Shown here in pieces: positions 6,614 through 13,994 of a stretch of DNA of 21,360 nucleotides; position 1 is the stretch's first letter; every line of letters begins with the position of its first letter. The DNA is from DAMCZI01 sp032095175 (GTDB lineage: Bacteria > Bacillota > Clostridia > Clostridiales > Caloramatoraceae), in assembly GCA_032095175.1 (NCBI GenBank), contig DAMCZI010000060.1:1-21360 (forward strand), given 5' to 3'. The notes beneath the pieces are model-generated. The model did no database searches and was not told where the DNA came from. It worked only from the letters and a program-made list of their open reading frames with translations. A program made the translations under genes and the position numbers.

Positions 6614-8110
6614 TTACTCTTCCTCTGCCCACTTCATTGCTCTTTCAACTGCTCTGTGCCATCCCTTAAGAAGCTTTTCTCTTTTGGATTCATCCATTGC
6701 TGGCTTGAATTCTCCATCTATCTTGTGGTTTTTAAGTATATCCTCTCTATCCTTCCAGTATCCAACTGCCAGACCTGCAAGATATGCAGCACCAAGGGCT
6801 GTGGTTTCAACAACCTTTGGTCTAACAACAGGTACACTTAATATATCAGATTGAAACTGCATTAAAAAGTTATTTGAGGATGCTCCACCATCAACCTTTA
6901 GAGCACATAACTTTATTCTAGAGTCCTCCTCCATTGCACTTATAACATCATAGGTCTGATAAGCCAGGGACTCCAACGTTGCTCTTATAAAGTGTTCCTT
7001 TTTTGTACCTCTTGTAAGTCCAACCATTGTTCCCCTTGCATACATATCCCAATAGGGTGCTCCCATACCAACGAAGGCAGGAACCAGGTAAACACCATTG
7101 GTATCTTCAACCGCAGATGCATATCTTTCAGTTTCCGAGGCTGATTTAATCATTCTCAATTCGTCCCTTAACCATTGGATTGCTGCCCCTGCAACAAAAA
7201 TGCTTCCCTCAAGGGCATAATCAATCTTTCCATCTATTCCCCATGCAATAGTTGTCAAAAGCCCATTGTTAGATTCTACAGGCTTTTCACCTGTATTCAT
7301 AAGCATAAAACATCCTGTGCCATATGTATTTTTAGCCATTCCCTTTTCAAAACAGCCTTGTCCAAAAAGAGCAGCTTGCTGATCTCCTGCATCACCTGAA
7401 ATCGGTACCTCTGCTCCAAACACTTCCTTTGCTGTATATCCATATATACAGCTTGATGGTTTAACCTCTGGGAGCATGGATTCAGGTATATCAAGTTCAT
7501 GTAATATATCTTTGTCCCATCTTAATTCATGTATGTTGTAGAGCATTGTTCTTGATGCATTAGAGTAATCTGTAACATGAATCCTTCCGCCTGTTAAGTT
7601 CCATATAAGCCAGGTGTCTATGTTTCCAAAAAGAAGTTCTCCCTTTTGTGCCAGTTCCCTTGCTCCGTCAACATTGTCAAGTATCCATTTTATCTTTGTA
7701 GCAGAAAAATATGCATCAACAATAAGTCCTGTTTTATTTTTAATGGTATTAGAAAGACCTCTACTCTTTAAATCATCACATATGTCAGATGTTCTTCTGC
7801 ACTGCCATACAATTGCATTGTATATTGGCTTACCAGTTCTTTTATCCCACACAACAGCAGTTTCCCTCTGATTTGTTATTCCTATTGCACATATGTCGGA
7901 ATAGTCAATACCAGCCTTGTTAACTGCTTCAGCCATAACTCCAACCTGTGTTCCCCATATTTCCATTGGATTGTGCTCAACCCAGCCTGGTTTTGGATAT
8001 ATTTGAGTAAATTCCTTTTGCGCCATGGAAACTATCTTTCCATCATGATTAAAAATTATAGCCCTGCAGCTTGTTGTCCCCTGATCAATCGCAAGAATAA
8101 ATTTATCCAT
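6614..8110 (-). CDS. glpK: Glycerol kinase
   Basis: 498 residues, full length for the FGGY kinase family. It phosphorylates glycerol to sn-glycerol-3-phosphate with ATP in the cytosol. The N-terminal phosphate loop DQGTTSCRAI (9-18) is intact; expected glycerol contacts are R82-E83 (NQRET), Y134 and D243 (GDAGDQQ). The second half carries KNTYGTGCF, ALEGSIFVAG and ETTALGAAYLAGLAVG. The loop where enterococcal and bacillar enzymes carry the HPr-phosphorylated histidine reads YGYTAKEVFG (223-232) and has no histidine, so activation by the PTS is unlikely. An AAGGAGG site precedes the ATG; the gene starts 18 bp after the glpP stop, consistent with one operon. No glycerol facilitator gene is in the window. 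Confidence 0.97.
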   Translation of the reverse strand: MDKFILAIDQGTTSCRAIIFNHDGKIVSMAQKEFTQIYPKPGWVEHNPMEIWGTQVGVMAEAVNKAGIDYSDICAIGITNQRETAVVWDKRTGKPIYNAIVWQCRRTSDICDDLKSRGLSNTIKNKTGLIVDAYFSATKIKWILDNVDGARELAQKGELLFGNIDTWLIWNLTGGRIHVTDYSNASRTMLYNIHELRWDKDILHELDIPESMLPEVKPSSCIYGYTAKEVFGAEVPISGDAGDQQAALFGQGCFEKGMAKNTYGTGCFMLMNTGEKPVESNNGLLTTIAWGIDGKIDYALEGSIFVAGAAIQWLRDELRMIKSASETERYASAVEDTNGVYLVPAFVGMGAPYWDMYARGTMVGLTRGTKKEHFIRATLESLAYQTYDVISAMEEDSRIKLCALKVDGGASSNNFLMQFQSDILSVPVVRPKVVETTALGAAYLAGLAVGYWKDREDILKNHKIDGEFKPAMDESKREKLLKGWHRAVERAMKWAEEE

Positions 8111-8128
8111 CTTTATCCTCCTTAAATA

Positions 8129-8689
8129 TTATTCTTCCCAAAGAGAAATATCGGATGTAGAAACCGCCATAGCTCCCCTTGACAGAGCATCTATTATATC
8201 GTCCTTTTCAAGTATAAGTCCCCCTGCAATAACAGGAATGTCAACCCTTACATGTATATTTCTAATTACCTTTGATGCTATTCCTGGCATTATTTCAACT
8301 GCGTCAGGTTTGTCTTCAATTATGTTTTTAATTCCTGTCTCAAGAGAACGGGAATCAAGCATAAAAAGCCTTTGTATAGCATAAATGCCACAATTTCTTG
8401 CATCCTTAACAAGTGAAGGTCTCGTTGTTATAATTCCATGGGCACCTGATTTCTTTATAAACTGAACCCCTGCACTATCCTTTCCCAAGCCTTCAATTAA
8501 ATCTATATGTACAAATACATTTTTACCCTTATCCCTTATTTTTTCAATGTAATCTGCGATATTTAATATACTTCCGCATAGCATAAATATTACACTTGCA
8601 TTGCTTTGTATTGCAGCCTCAATATTTTTAATATCTCTAACAGCAGCTATAATAGGACTTTCTTCAAGAATATCTCTTATATTTTTCAT
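8129..8689 (-). CDS. glpP: Glycerol-3-phosphate-responsive antiterminator GlpP
   Basis: 186 residues, the family length. The whole chain is a small alpha/beta barrel of the GlpP type: SPIIAAVRDIKN (about 11-22), the VFVHIDLIEGLGKD phosphate-site segment (about 58-71), GIITTRPSLVKDA, QRLFMLDSRS, the AVEIMPGIASKVI segment near 131-143 and IPVIAGGLI near 151-159. In B. subtilis, GlpP with bound glycerol-3-phosphate binds glp leader RNA and prevents termination. GGTGGTGAT precedes the ATG. It is followed after 18 bp by glpK, and a matching leader hairpin lies at 6498-6550. I see no clear promoter in front of it: TATGAT lies nearby on the minus strand without a good -35. Confidence 0.93.
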   Translation of the reverse strand: MKNIRDILEESPIIAAVRDIKNIEAAIQSNASVIFMLCGSILNIADYIEKIRDKGKNVFVHIDLIEGLGKDSAGVQFIKKSGAHGIITTRPSLVKDARNCGIYAIQRLFMLDSRSLETGIKNIIEDKPDAVEIMPGIASKVIRNIHVRVDIPVIAGGLILEKDDIIDALSRGAMAVSTSDISLWEE

Positions 8690-8737
8690 TTAATCACCAC
8701 CACATCTTCTTACTAAAATCATACAGCAAAAATATCA

Positions 8738-8763
8738 TAAAAAAAAGCAGGAATTATCCTGCT
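8738..8763 (-). terminator. Intrinsic terminator of the psp-like operon
   Basis: On the minus strand AGCAGGA, a four-base loop and TCCTGCT form a 7-bp stem followed by eight T. It lies about 280 bp beyond the stop of the Cys-cluster gene, with repeat B in between, so repeat B would be transcribed as the 3' part of that message unless transcription stops earlier. Confidence 0.8.
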
Positions 8764-8764
8764 A

Positions 8765-9040
8765 AGGCATATTAAAGAAAATAACAAGTCAATATTTTGG
8801 TCTATTTTGTGTCATACTTCGTCAGTATATATGTTGCAAAAATTCTATTACATTCCGCCCTTTCAAACATCCTAGAGTCGAACCAATTTAGCAGGGCTGT
8901 TTGAAAAGGCGGAATGTAAAGAATTTTAATGCAACATATATAGAAAGCTCAAGTTAGCCAAACTAGCTTGAGCTTTCATTTCCTCGTCTGACACAAAATA
9001 TCCTCAAAATCTTTGACTTGTTATTTCCTTTAATATGCCT
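8765..9040. repeat. Repeat B copy 1: giant palindrome related to repeat A
   Basis: The ends (about 8765-8791 and 9014-9040) pair with one mismatch, and the arms stay complementary inward. The inner stem CATTCCGCC (8851-8859) pairs with GGCGGAATG (8908-8916), with TTTCAAACA opposite TGTTTGAAA. The loop near 8870-8898, read on the minus strand, is GCCCTGCTAAATTGG then TTCGACTCTAGG, closely matching the repeat A loop. One arm carries an extra side hairpin at about 8943-8979. A second copy begins at 21308. It fills the space between the stop of the Cys-cluster gene (4 bp away) and its terminator. No protein is encoded. Confidence 0.88.
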
Positions 9041-9044
9041 AAAA

Positions 9045-9698
9045 CTATCTTTCAACCGCCTCAAAGGTTGAAACTATATAATCAAACTCCTGCTCATCGG
9101 TTATTTCCCCATAGGTATCCTCTGATATACCTGGGTAGTAGTATAGTATAAACTTCTCCTTTGTGTTTATACCCTCTATTATTATATATCTCCTGTCCCT
9201 CTCAACATCCTTTAGGGTTGCAAGCACCACATATTTTTCCAACGTTCCTGTTCTGTCATTCTTTAGATCCAGCATAAATGCATCATGAAAAATAACAGCT
9301 ATCTTTTGATGATCACAGCTTACAACCCTTGCACCCTCTCTACACCCTAAACATCCATCAAATTTACACTGGGCAGTACAGTTAAGACACATACATTTAC
9401 TGCACTTTTCAAGCCTGTCAAAATCCCTTCTATTACTCCTTTTGTAATCCTCAAGAAGATCTATACAGTCATCCTTTTTGAAAAAGCTAAACAGACCTTT
9501 CTTTTCGGTTTCTCTCTCAGAGGAATCAATAAGCTCCATATACCTTTCCAAAATAGGAAGCCTGCTTATATACTTCCTATCCTGCATAGCATTTTTATCA
9601 AGGAAGGGAGAGATGTTGTCAATTGCATATCTTATATCAACAAATATCCTTCCGTAATAATCCTTCTCCCTTTTCAAAAACTCCTGCGCTCTCACCAT
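9045..9698 (-). CDS. Cys-cluster protein of unknown function, encoded with PspA
   Basis: 217 residues from the ATG at 9698, which follows AAGGGTGATA at proper spacing; a GTG two codons upstream (9704) is possible but sits on the ribosome-binding site. I do not recognise a named family. Residues about 1-95 are charged and helical. The centre holds a dense cysteine block (CSKCMCLNC, then C111, C116, C119 and C128), eight cysteines within 30 residues, most likely binding zinc or an Fe-S cluster. Residues about 130-217 look like a beta-rich domain (KIAVIFHDAFMLDLK..., KEKFILYYYPGIS). There are no membrane segments or signal peptide. The start lies 9 bp after the pspA stop, so the two are one operon and probably work together. 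Confidence 0.75.
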   Translation of the reverse strand: MVRAQEFLKREKDYYGRIFVDIRYAIDNISPFLDKNAMQDRKYISRLPILERYMELIDSSERETEKKGLFSFFKKDDCIDLLEDYKRSNRRDFDRLEKCSKCMCLNCTAQCKFDGCLGCREGARVVSCDHQKIAVIFHDAFMLDLKNDRTGTLEKYVVLATLKDVERDRRYIIIEGINTKEKFILYYYPGISEDTYGEITDEQEFDYIVSTFEAVER

Positions 9699-9706
9699 TA
9701 TCACCC

Positions 9707-10357
9707 TTAGTTCTCTTTATATTTCTTCAATTCCTCATCTAAATCAATTGTCTTAAGTTCCTCAAATTCCTTCTCTAACGTATTGTCGCTCTGTAAATCT
9801 GCTAGTCCCTCTGCCATTGCTTCTTTTCTTTGAATCTTTCTTTCTATGTCATCTACATTTATTTTGTTTGTGTCTGTGCTTACATTTGCAAGTATCTCGT
9901 TAACCTTCTTTGCGGCCTCTGCGTTGTTATATCTTGCAGCAGCTTCATCTCTGTAGTTTCTTGTTTTTTGTATTTCTTCCTCAAGCTCTCTAAGTCTTTT
10001 CTTAATAGCTTCAGCTTTTTGAGCTGCTTCTACATGGCTCTTTTTAAGACTTTCATATGTTTTATCTGCTTCAAGCTTTTTCTCTAATGCCTTCTTAGCC
10101 AGTTCTTCATTTCCCTTGCTTAATGCAAGTTTAACCTTTCCATCATATTCCTTGGATTCTTTCTCAGCAATCTCCATCTTTTTTGATATTTCATGTACGT
10201 TTCCAAGTATCTGTGCTGAGGAAAGCTTTGCACTGTTTAGACTCTCCTCCATATCCCTTATTTTCTGATCGAGAAGCTCTATTGGGTTCTCCATTTCGTC
10301 GATTGCATTATTCACCTTAGCCCTGAAAATGTTTGACATTCTTTTGAATACTCCCAT
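9707..10357 (-). CDS. pspA: PspA/IM30-family membrane-stress protein
   Basis: 216 residues, the usual PspA length. The N-terminus MGVFKRMSNIFRAKVNNAIDEMENP is the typical PspA/IM30 amphipathic membrane-binding helix leading into helix 1, followed by PIELLDQKIRDMEESL. Residues about 25-165 are a long alanine/lysine/glutamate-rich coiled coil with YNNAEAAKKVNEILANVS near 142-159, a familiar PspA/LiaH pattern. PspA proteins form large ESCRT-III-like oligomers that protect the cytoplasmic membrane. AAGGAGG precedes the ATG. It follows a Ser/Gly-rich membrane protein and precedes a Cys-cluster protein on the same strand. Neither PspF nor LiaRS is seen here, so control of this copy is unclear. Confidence 0.9.
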   Translation of the reverse strand: MGVFKRMSNIFRAKVNNAIDEMENPIELLDQKIRDMEESLNSAKLSSAQILGNVHEISKKMEIAEKESKEYDGKVKLALSKGNEELAKKALEKKLEADKTYESLKKSHVEAAQKAEAIKKRLRELEEEIQKTRNYRDEAAARYNNAEAAKKVNEILANVSTDTNKINVDDIERKIQRKEAMAEGLADLQSDNTLEKEFEELKTIDLDEELKKYKEN

Positions 10358-10437
10358 TGTAAAATCCTCCTTAAATTTTTTTATTTATATAAACCCATAT
10401 ATGGGCATTATATTACTGTATGGAAAGCATCTATTTT

Positions 10438-10887
10438 TTAGTATCTTCTTGGTCTTTTAAAGATGTAATAAATTATAGCTATTATAATTATTACCTTTAA
10501 TAGAGATTTTAAAGAACCAAAAAGATAAAATGGTGTACGAAATAATCCTCTAAAAAGTCCCTGTCCTATCGTCCAAGAAAAACCTGAACCTCCACCATAG
10601 CTTCTTCTGCCAGAACTATAGCTTTTACCCCAGGAGCTTTTACCCCAAGAGCTTTTCCCAGACTTTGGCATAGAAAAGCTTCCAGACTTAAACCCTCCAG
10701 ATTTTGAACCTCCGGAGCTAAAGCTTCCAGATTTAAACCCACCTGAACTTCCCTTTCCTGAAAAAGCATATACAATTCCATATTTATTTTGCTTACCCAT
10801 TAGTTGAGCTAAATCTGGAACAACCACATCTGCAGCAAGAAACACAAAGACCATCAGAAAAGATGCTATAAGGCGCCTTATCTTCAT
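10438..10887 (-). CDS. Ser/Gly/Lys-rich exported or membrane protein
   Basis: 149 residues; AGGGGTGTAGG precedes the ATG. The N-terminal basic-hydrophobic stretch (1-23) is a signal peptide or anchor. Residues about 43-104 are low complexity with repeated FKSGSFS, SGGFKSGSFS, GKSSWGKS units and a few Trp/Tyr. A second hydrophobic helix (about 129-143, rich in Ile) ends in a basic KRPRRY tail. This suggests a flexible linker between two membrane segments, or a surface-exposed domain tethered at the C-terminus. I do not know a named family; similar SG-rich membrane proteins can accompany stress modules. It is the first gene after the promoter at 10943-10971, 80 bp ahead of pspA, and a shared transcript is likely. 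Confidence 0.75.
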   Translation of the reverse strand: MKIRRLIASFLMVFVFLAADVVVPDLAQLMGKQNKYGIVYAFSGKGSSGGFKSGSFSSGGSKSGGFKSGSFSMPKSGKSSWGKSSWGKSYSSGRRSYGGGSGFSWTIGQGLFRGLFRTPFYLFGSLKSLLKVIIIIAIIYYIFKRPRRY

Positions 10888-10942
10888 TACCTACACCCCT
10901 CACGTAGTTATTTTTATTATTTCTTGTTTTTATTATATACAT

Positions 10943-10971
10943 ATTATATAGTTTTTATTACTACATAACAA
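10943..10971 (-). promoter_or_regulatory. Sigma-A-type promoter of the psp-like operon
   Basis: On the minus strand TTGTTA (complement of 10966-10971), a 17-bp spacer and TATAAT (complement of 10943-10948). It lies 56 bp before the start of the Ser/Gly-rich gene. No sigma-54 -24/-12 pattern was found, so this is not a classical PspF-type promoter. Confidence 0.65.
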
Positions 10972-11072
10972 AGTTATTATTTACACGTTTTCAGGCAATT
11001 ACTTACCGTAAATCGAAATGTGATATTTAATCTCTTAATTTCTTTTAATTACTCATTATTTCTCACTTTCTC

Positions 11073-11167
11073 AAAAAAAATAACAGGCACAAGAGAGACG
11101 AGTTATTAAGTTCATTACCTTTAATAGGTAATATCCATCAAATAACTCATTTCTCTTGTGCCTGTTA
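11073..11167 (-). terminator. Elaborate hairpin terminator of the racemase-FemAB operon
   Basis: Arms 11081-11107 and 11141-11167 pair over 27 bp with two mismatches, and an inner ATTACCT/AGGTAAT hairpin sits in the loop. On the minus strand the stem is followed by TTATTTTTTTT (complement of 11073-11083), so it should terminate transcription arriving from the FemAB gene. The outer sequence TAACAGGCAC and arm length match the hairpin at 6394-6488, so this terminator belongs to a repeat family. Confidence 0.8.
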
Positions 11168-11178
11168 CTAATAATATA

Positions 11179-12513
11179 TTATCTCTTTTTTATTTTTCTT
11201 CTAATAGCCTTAAACTTTGGAAGTGCATATTTGAACATGCTGTATACAAAGCTATCTATTACAAGCTCAAACTCTCCAATGAACTCAACAAAGTTCCCGT
11301 TAAAGCCTTTTTTGAATTTATACAATCCGTATAGTGGGTTATCTGGATTTAAATCTCCCGAAACACCCCTGAAGTCATACATGCTGCAGCCAAGATCTAT
11401 ACTGTCGGTTATCATGCTCCACTGCATTAAAAAGTTTGGCATAGTATCCCTTAATATATTATGGGATGCACCATACAGATACCATCCTATTCCTCCATAA
11501 TATAAATATATGGCACCTGAAACATAAACCTGACCCTTATCCTTAAATTCATCTATTTCCTTTATTCTACCCTCAAAGCTTGCAATCTGCCTTTCAGCTT
11601 CAGCCATATTAGTTTCTGTATCCTTAAGCTTTTTATTTAACCTGGTTAACTTATCCTCATCATTTTCGCTGTTTAAATCCTTAAGTATATTTTGTTTCTT
11701 AACAAGAAGTCTTTCTCTGTTTTTAAGCTGCTTTTGAAGCTTTTCATCTATTCTATCAAAGTCCTTTTGATAGTCATACTTAACCATATATAATCTGCAG
11801 TATGGCGATATCTTCTTGATCATGTTTTCAAAATATTTCTTAGGTCTTGTTATAAAGTTATCTCTTTTTCCTGTTATAACCATAAGCTCATGGAAGCTTT
11901 CCAATGCCTCATCAGTAATGTTACTGCTGTCATAAACCTCAACACTAAGCCCTCTGTCTTGTGCAACCTTAATATTGTATCTTGTCTTTGATGTAAAGTT
12001 ATCATATATAACCTTTTTCTTTTCCTCAGGAGTGCCAGGAACATCAATGTCCAACCTGAAAACAAAGTTAGGTTGTATGTTTTCGAAGTTCTCAGCTTTT
12101 TTATTTATATATCCAAAGTTTAAAAGCATATCCTTAACGCTGTTTCCAAAATCAACATCCTTTTCATCTTCCTTAAGATGAATATCAGGGTCAACAGTTA
12201 TAAATGCAATCTTATTCTTCTTGCCATATTCCTTTAAAAAGCCTGTAAACTCTGATACAAGTTCTCTGTTGCTGTAATCACAGGTAAACCCTCTTGGTAT
12301 ATATCCCATGTATTTTCCTACATAGGGTATTCTTCTTAAAAGTATCATACATGTTAAGACCAGGTTTCCATCCTTATCATATCCACCTATGTATTTTGAA
12401 CCCCATTCCTCCTTAACATCTGCCCAATAGGAGGTCTGGAATATATGTCCCTTTTTACTTTCTTCGTTATATTTATTTACAATACTTTTTTCAACCTCTT
12501 TAAATTGATACAT
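11179..12513 (-). CDS. FemAB-type peptidoglycan cross-bridge aminoacyltransferase
   Basis: 444 residues from the ATG at 12513, preceded by AAAGGTGATTC; an in-frame GTG three codons upstream coincides with that site. Two GNAT-like halves are visible: the first includes IFQTSYWADVKEEWGSKY (about 25-42) and YMGYIPRGFTCDY; the second includes WYLYGASHNILRDTMPNFL and DFRGVSGDLNPDNPLYGLYK. Between them (about 255-315) lies a charged coiled coil like the helical arm of FemA/FemX. These enzymes add amino acids from aminoacyl-tRNA to the lysine or other side chain of lipid II. The start overlaps the end of the racemase-like gene by 14 bp, so the pair is translationally coupled. The amino acid used cannot be read from sequence. 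Confidence 0.9.
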   Translation of the reverse strand: MYQFKEVEKSIVNKYNEESKKGHIFQTSYWADVKEEWGSKYIGGYDKDGNLVLTCMILLRRIPYVGKYMGYIPRGFTCDYSNRELVSEFTGFLKEYGKKNKIAFITVDPDIHLKEDEKDVDFGNSVKDMLLNFGYINKKAENFENIQPNFVFRLDIDVPGTPEEKKKVIYDNFTSKTRYNIKVAQDRGLSVEVYDSSNITDEALESFHELMVITGKRDNFITRPKKYFENMIKKISPYCRLYMVKYDYQKDFDRIDEKLQKQLKNRERLLVKKQNILKDLNSENDEDKLTRLNKKLKDTETNMAEAERQIASFEGRIKEIDEFKDKGQVYVSGAIYLYYGGIGWYLYGASHNILRDTMPNFLMQWSMITDSIDLGCSMYDFRGVSGDLNPDNPLYGLYKFKKGFNGNFVEFIGEFELVIDSFVYSMFKYALPKFKAIRRKIKKR

Positions 12514-13561
12514 ATGAATCACCTTTTCTATATTTTTTTGGTATGCTGCTGTCGGCTATTACTGATGGAAGATCTATGTTGAAGACATCATCCTCTTTAA
12601 AGCCTTCCATATCTATTATAGTAAAATTCATGTTTGGCTTTCCCAAAATCCTAACTATTCTTCCGCTGCATGTAATGCCGCTTGTATATTTTATATGATG
12701 ATATATGGATTTGGCAATCTCATAAAAAACATTTTTTCTAATATCAAGTACACAGCCAAACTTATCTATAAATCCAAGGTCAAGTATGCCAATCCTCATG
12801 TCCTTCTTTGCCTTAAAGCTATTTCCATACCCTATAAATTGTCCTGCATTAACATTATACACCCTTATTGGAGCTGCTTTATATGAAAAAATCTTCTTAT
12901 ATCCATATTCTCTGGAATTGTACCCATATATAAGGTTTCCAAGCCTGACCATATTATCAAAATCCACAGTATCACTGTACTTATGAAATCCATTTGTATT
13001 TAAAAGATGTATGCTTTCAATCTCACCTAAATACCTTTTTGCAATGCTCTTAAATATTTCAATCTGATTTATAGTATATTTGTAATCTGCAGTATTATGA
13101 AGATGAGAGTATACTCCCTCAAGCTTTATGTTTTTATATTTATCTCTTATATTTTTTATAAATTCATCAATTCCGTCCGGTTTTACACCAAACCTGTTCA
13201 TTCCTGTATCAACATAGATATGAACTCTAACAGGTTTTTCAAGTTTATTTAATTTATCCAAAAGCTCCTCGTTATCAACGGTCAGAATAAAGTTTTCCCT
13301 AAGTTTTTCAATATCATTGCCATCTACTGCTGGGTAAAGTATAAGAACATCCTTTAAGCTTTTAACCCTCAGTGCTTCTTCCATATTCGAAACACCAAAG
13401 GCATCAACCATTGGGTCAAGGATTTGTGTTATATTCTCTACCCCAAGCCCATATCCATTGGCCTTTACAACAGCCATTATTCTTTTATCCGTCTTTTCGC
13501 GAACCTTTTTAATGTTATATTCCACTGCATCTATATCTATCTCACACCAGAAGTTTCTCAT
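12500..13561 (-). CDS. Alanine-racemase-like PLP protein, divergent
   Basis: 353 residues; GGAGGAAGAATT precedes the ATG. It has the fold-type III racemase layout: PLP-lysine K33 in VVKANGYGLG, VDTGMNRFG at 117-125 and LEGVYSHLHNTAD near 147-159. The second catalytic tyrosine is expected at Y245 (GYGNSF). The normal GYADGY segment after it is replaced by LDLGFIDKFG, and the C-terminal part (DMEGFKEDDVFNI) only loosely matches the usual MD...GDEV pattern. It is therefore a paralogue rather than a standard Alr. Coupled to a FemAB-type enzyme, it may supply a D-amino acid (alanine or serine) for the wall, or it may have lost racemase activity. Confidence 0.8.
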   Translation of the reverse strand: MRNFWCEIDIDAVEYNIKKVREKTDKRIMAVVKANGYGLGVENITQILDPMVDAFGVSNMEEALRVKSLKDVLILYPAVDGNDIEKLRENFILTVDNEELLDKLNKLEKPVRVHIYVDTGMNRFGVKPDGIDEFIKNIRDKYKNIKLEGVYSHLHNTADYKYTINQIEIFKSIAKRYLGEIESIHLLNTNGFHKYSDTVDFDNMVRLGNLIYGYNSREYGYKKIFSYKAAPIRVYNVNAGQFIGYGNSFKAKKDMRIGILDLGFIDKFGCVLDIRKNVFYEIAKSIYHHIKYTSGITCSGRIVRILGKPNMNFTIIDMEGFKEDDVFNIDLPSVIADSSIPKKYRKGDSYVSI

Positions 13562-13616
13562 AATTCTTCCTCCAGTTATAAAAATTTAATGTTAAAAAGT
13601 CCTGCTGCCATCTATG

Positions 13617-13622
13617 ATTATA
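13617..13622 (-). promoter_or_regulatory. Extended -10 element for the racemase-FemAB operon
   Basis: TGGTATAAT on the minus strand, with TATAAT as complement of 13617-13622. It is an extended -10 about 56 bp before the racemase start; the matching -35 is weak (TGTTTA at 17 bp). Confidence 0.5.
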
Positions 13623-13668
13623 CCAGATTAACACAAAATTAAACAGTAAGGTCTTCATAGCTTTAAAT

Positions 13669-13736
13669 CCTAATATAGGGAAAATGCGTAGCATCCTGCC
13701 TAGGTTTATCTGTAATAGACCGTGAAGGTCAAGAAA
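13669..13736 (-). repeat. Truncated repeat A: tail plus outermost arm only
   Basis: Read on the minus strand, this matches the end of repeat A from about position 302 of copy 1 onward, including a 35-nt exact match to 305-339, and it continues as CCCTATATTA like copy 2. The match ends abruptly at 13736, where the AAGTAACCGTCCC hairpin starts, so the rest of the palindrome was lost or replaced. Confidence 0.85.
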
Positions 13737-13767
13737 AGTAACCGTCCCTACACAGGGACGGTTACTT
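13736..13767. repeat. REP-like hairpin, left flank of the RAYT gene
   Basis: AAGTAACCGTCCC (13736-13748) and its exact reverse complement (13755-13767) around a 6-nt loop. The same arms recur at 15044-15074 on the other side of the transposase gene. Its T-rich right side could also allow some termination on the plus strand. Confidence 0.9.
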
Positions 13768-13811
13768 CTTTTCCTACAAATAAAGGGGGGGAGAAACTTT
13801 CGGCTTTAATT

Positions 13812-13964
13812 TTATTTCGAAGCTTCTTTTAGGTATTTTTTTAAATGCTCAGGGATGGTAATTTTGAAAATTAGTATTAAAATTAAAAGAATTGCTTGTT
13901 TAAATAGAGGTGTGCGATCTTTTTTTAGACAGCTTGTCCAATCATATAATGTGAATTTTAAAAT
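13812..13964 (-). pseudogene. Possible C-terminal remnant of a lost gene
   Basis: A stop-to-stop frame of 50 codons with no start codon, so it does not appear as an intact gene. The translation reads plausibly as a protein end: DWTSCLKKDRTPLFKQ, then a hydrophobic ILLILILIFKI and IPEHLKKYLKEASK before the stop. I cannot assign a family; a transposase tail is one possibility. It lies directly downstream of the RAYT gene. The rest of 13768-13994 shows nothing else. Confidence 0.3.
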
Positions 13965-13994
13965 TTAATCGTATCTTTTTTAAAAAAATTTTAC

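Noticed and set aside
10566..10781. Alternative minus-strand frame inside the Ser/Gly-rich gene
   Set aside because: It arises from the low-complexity repeat read in a second frame and has no start signals.
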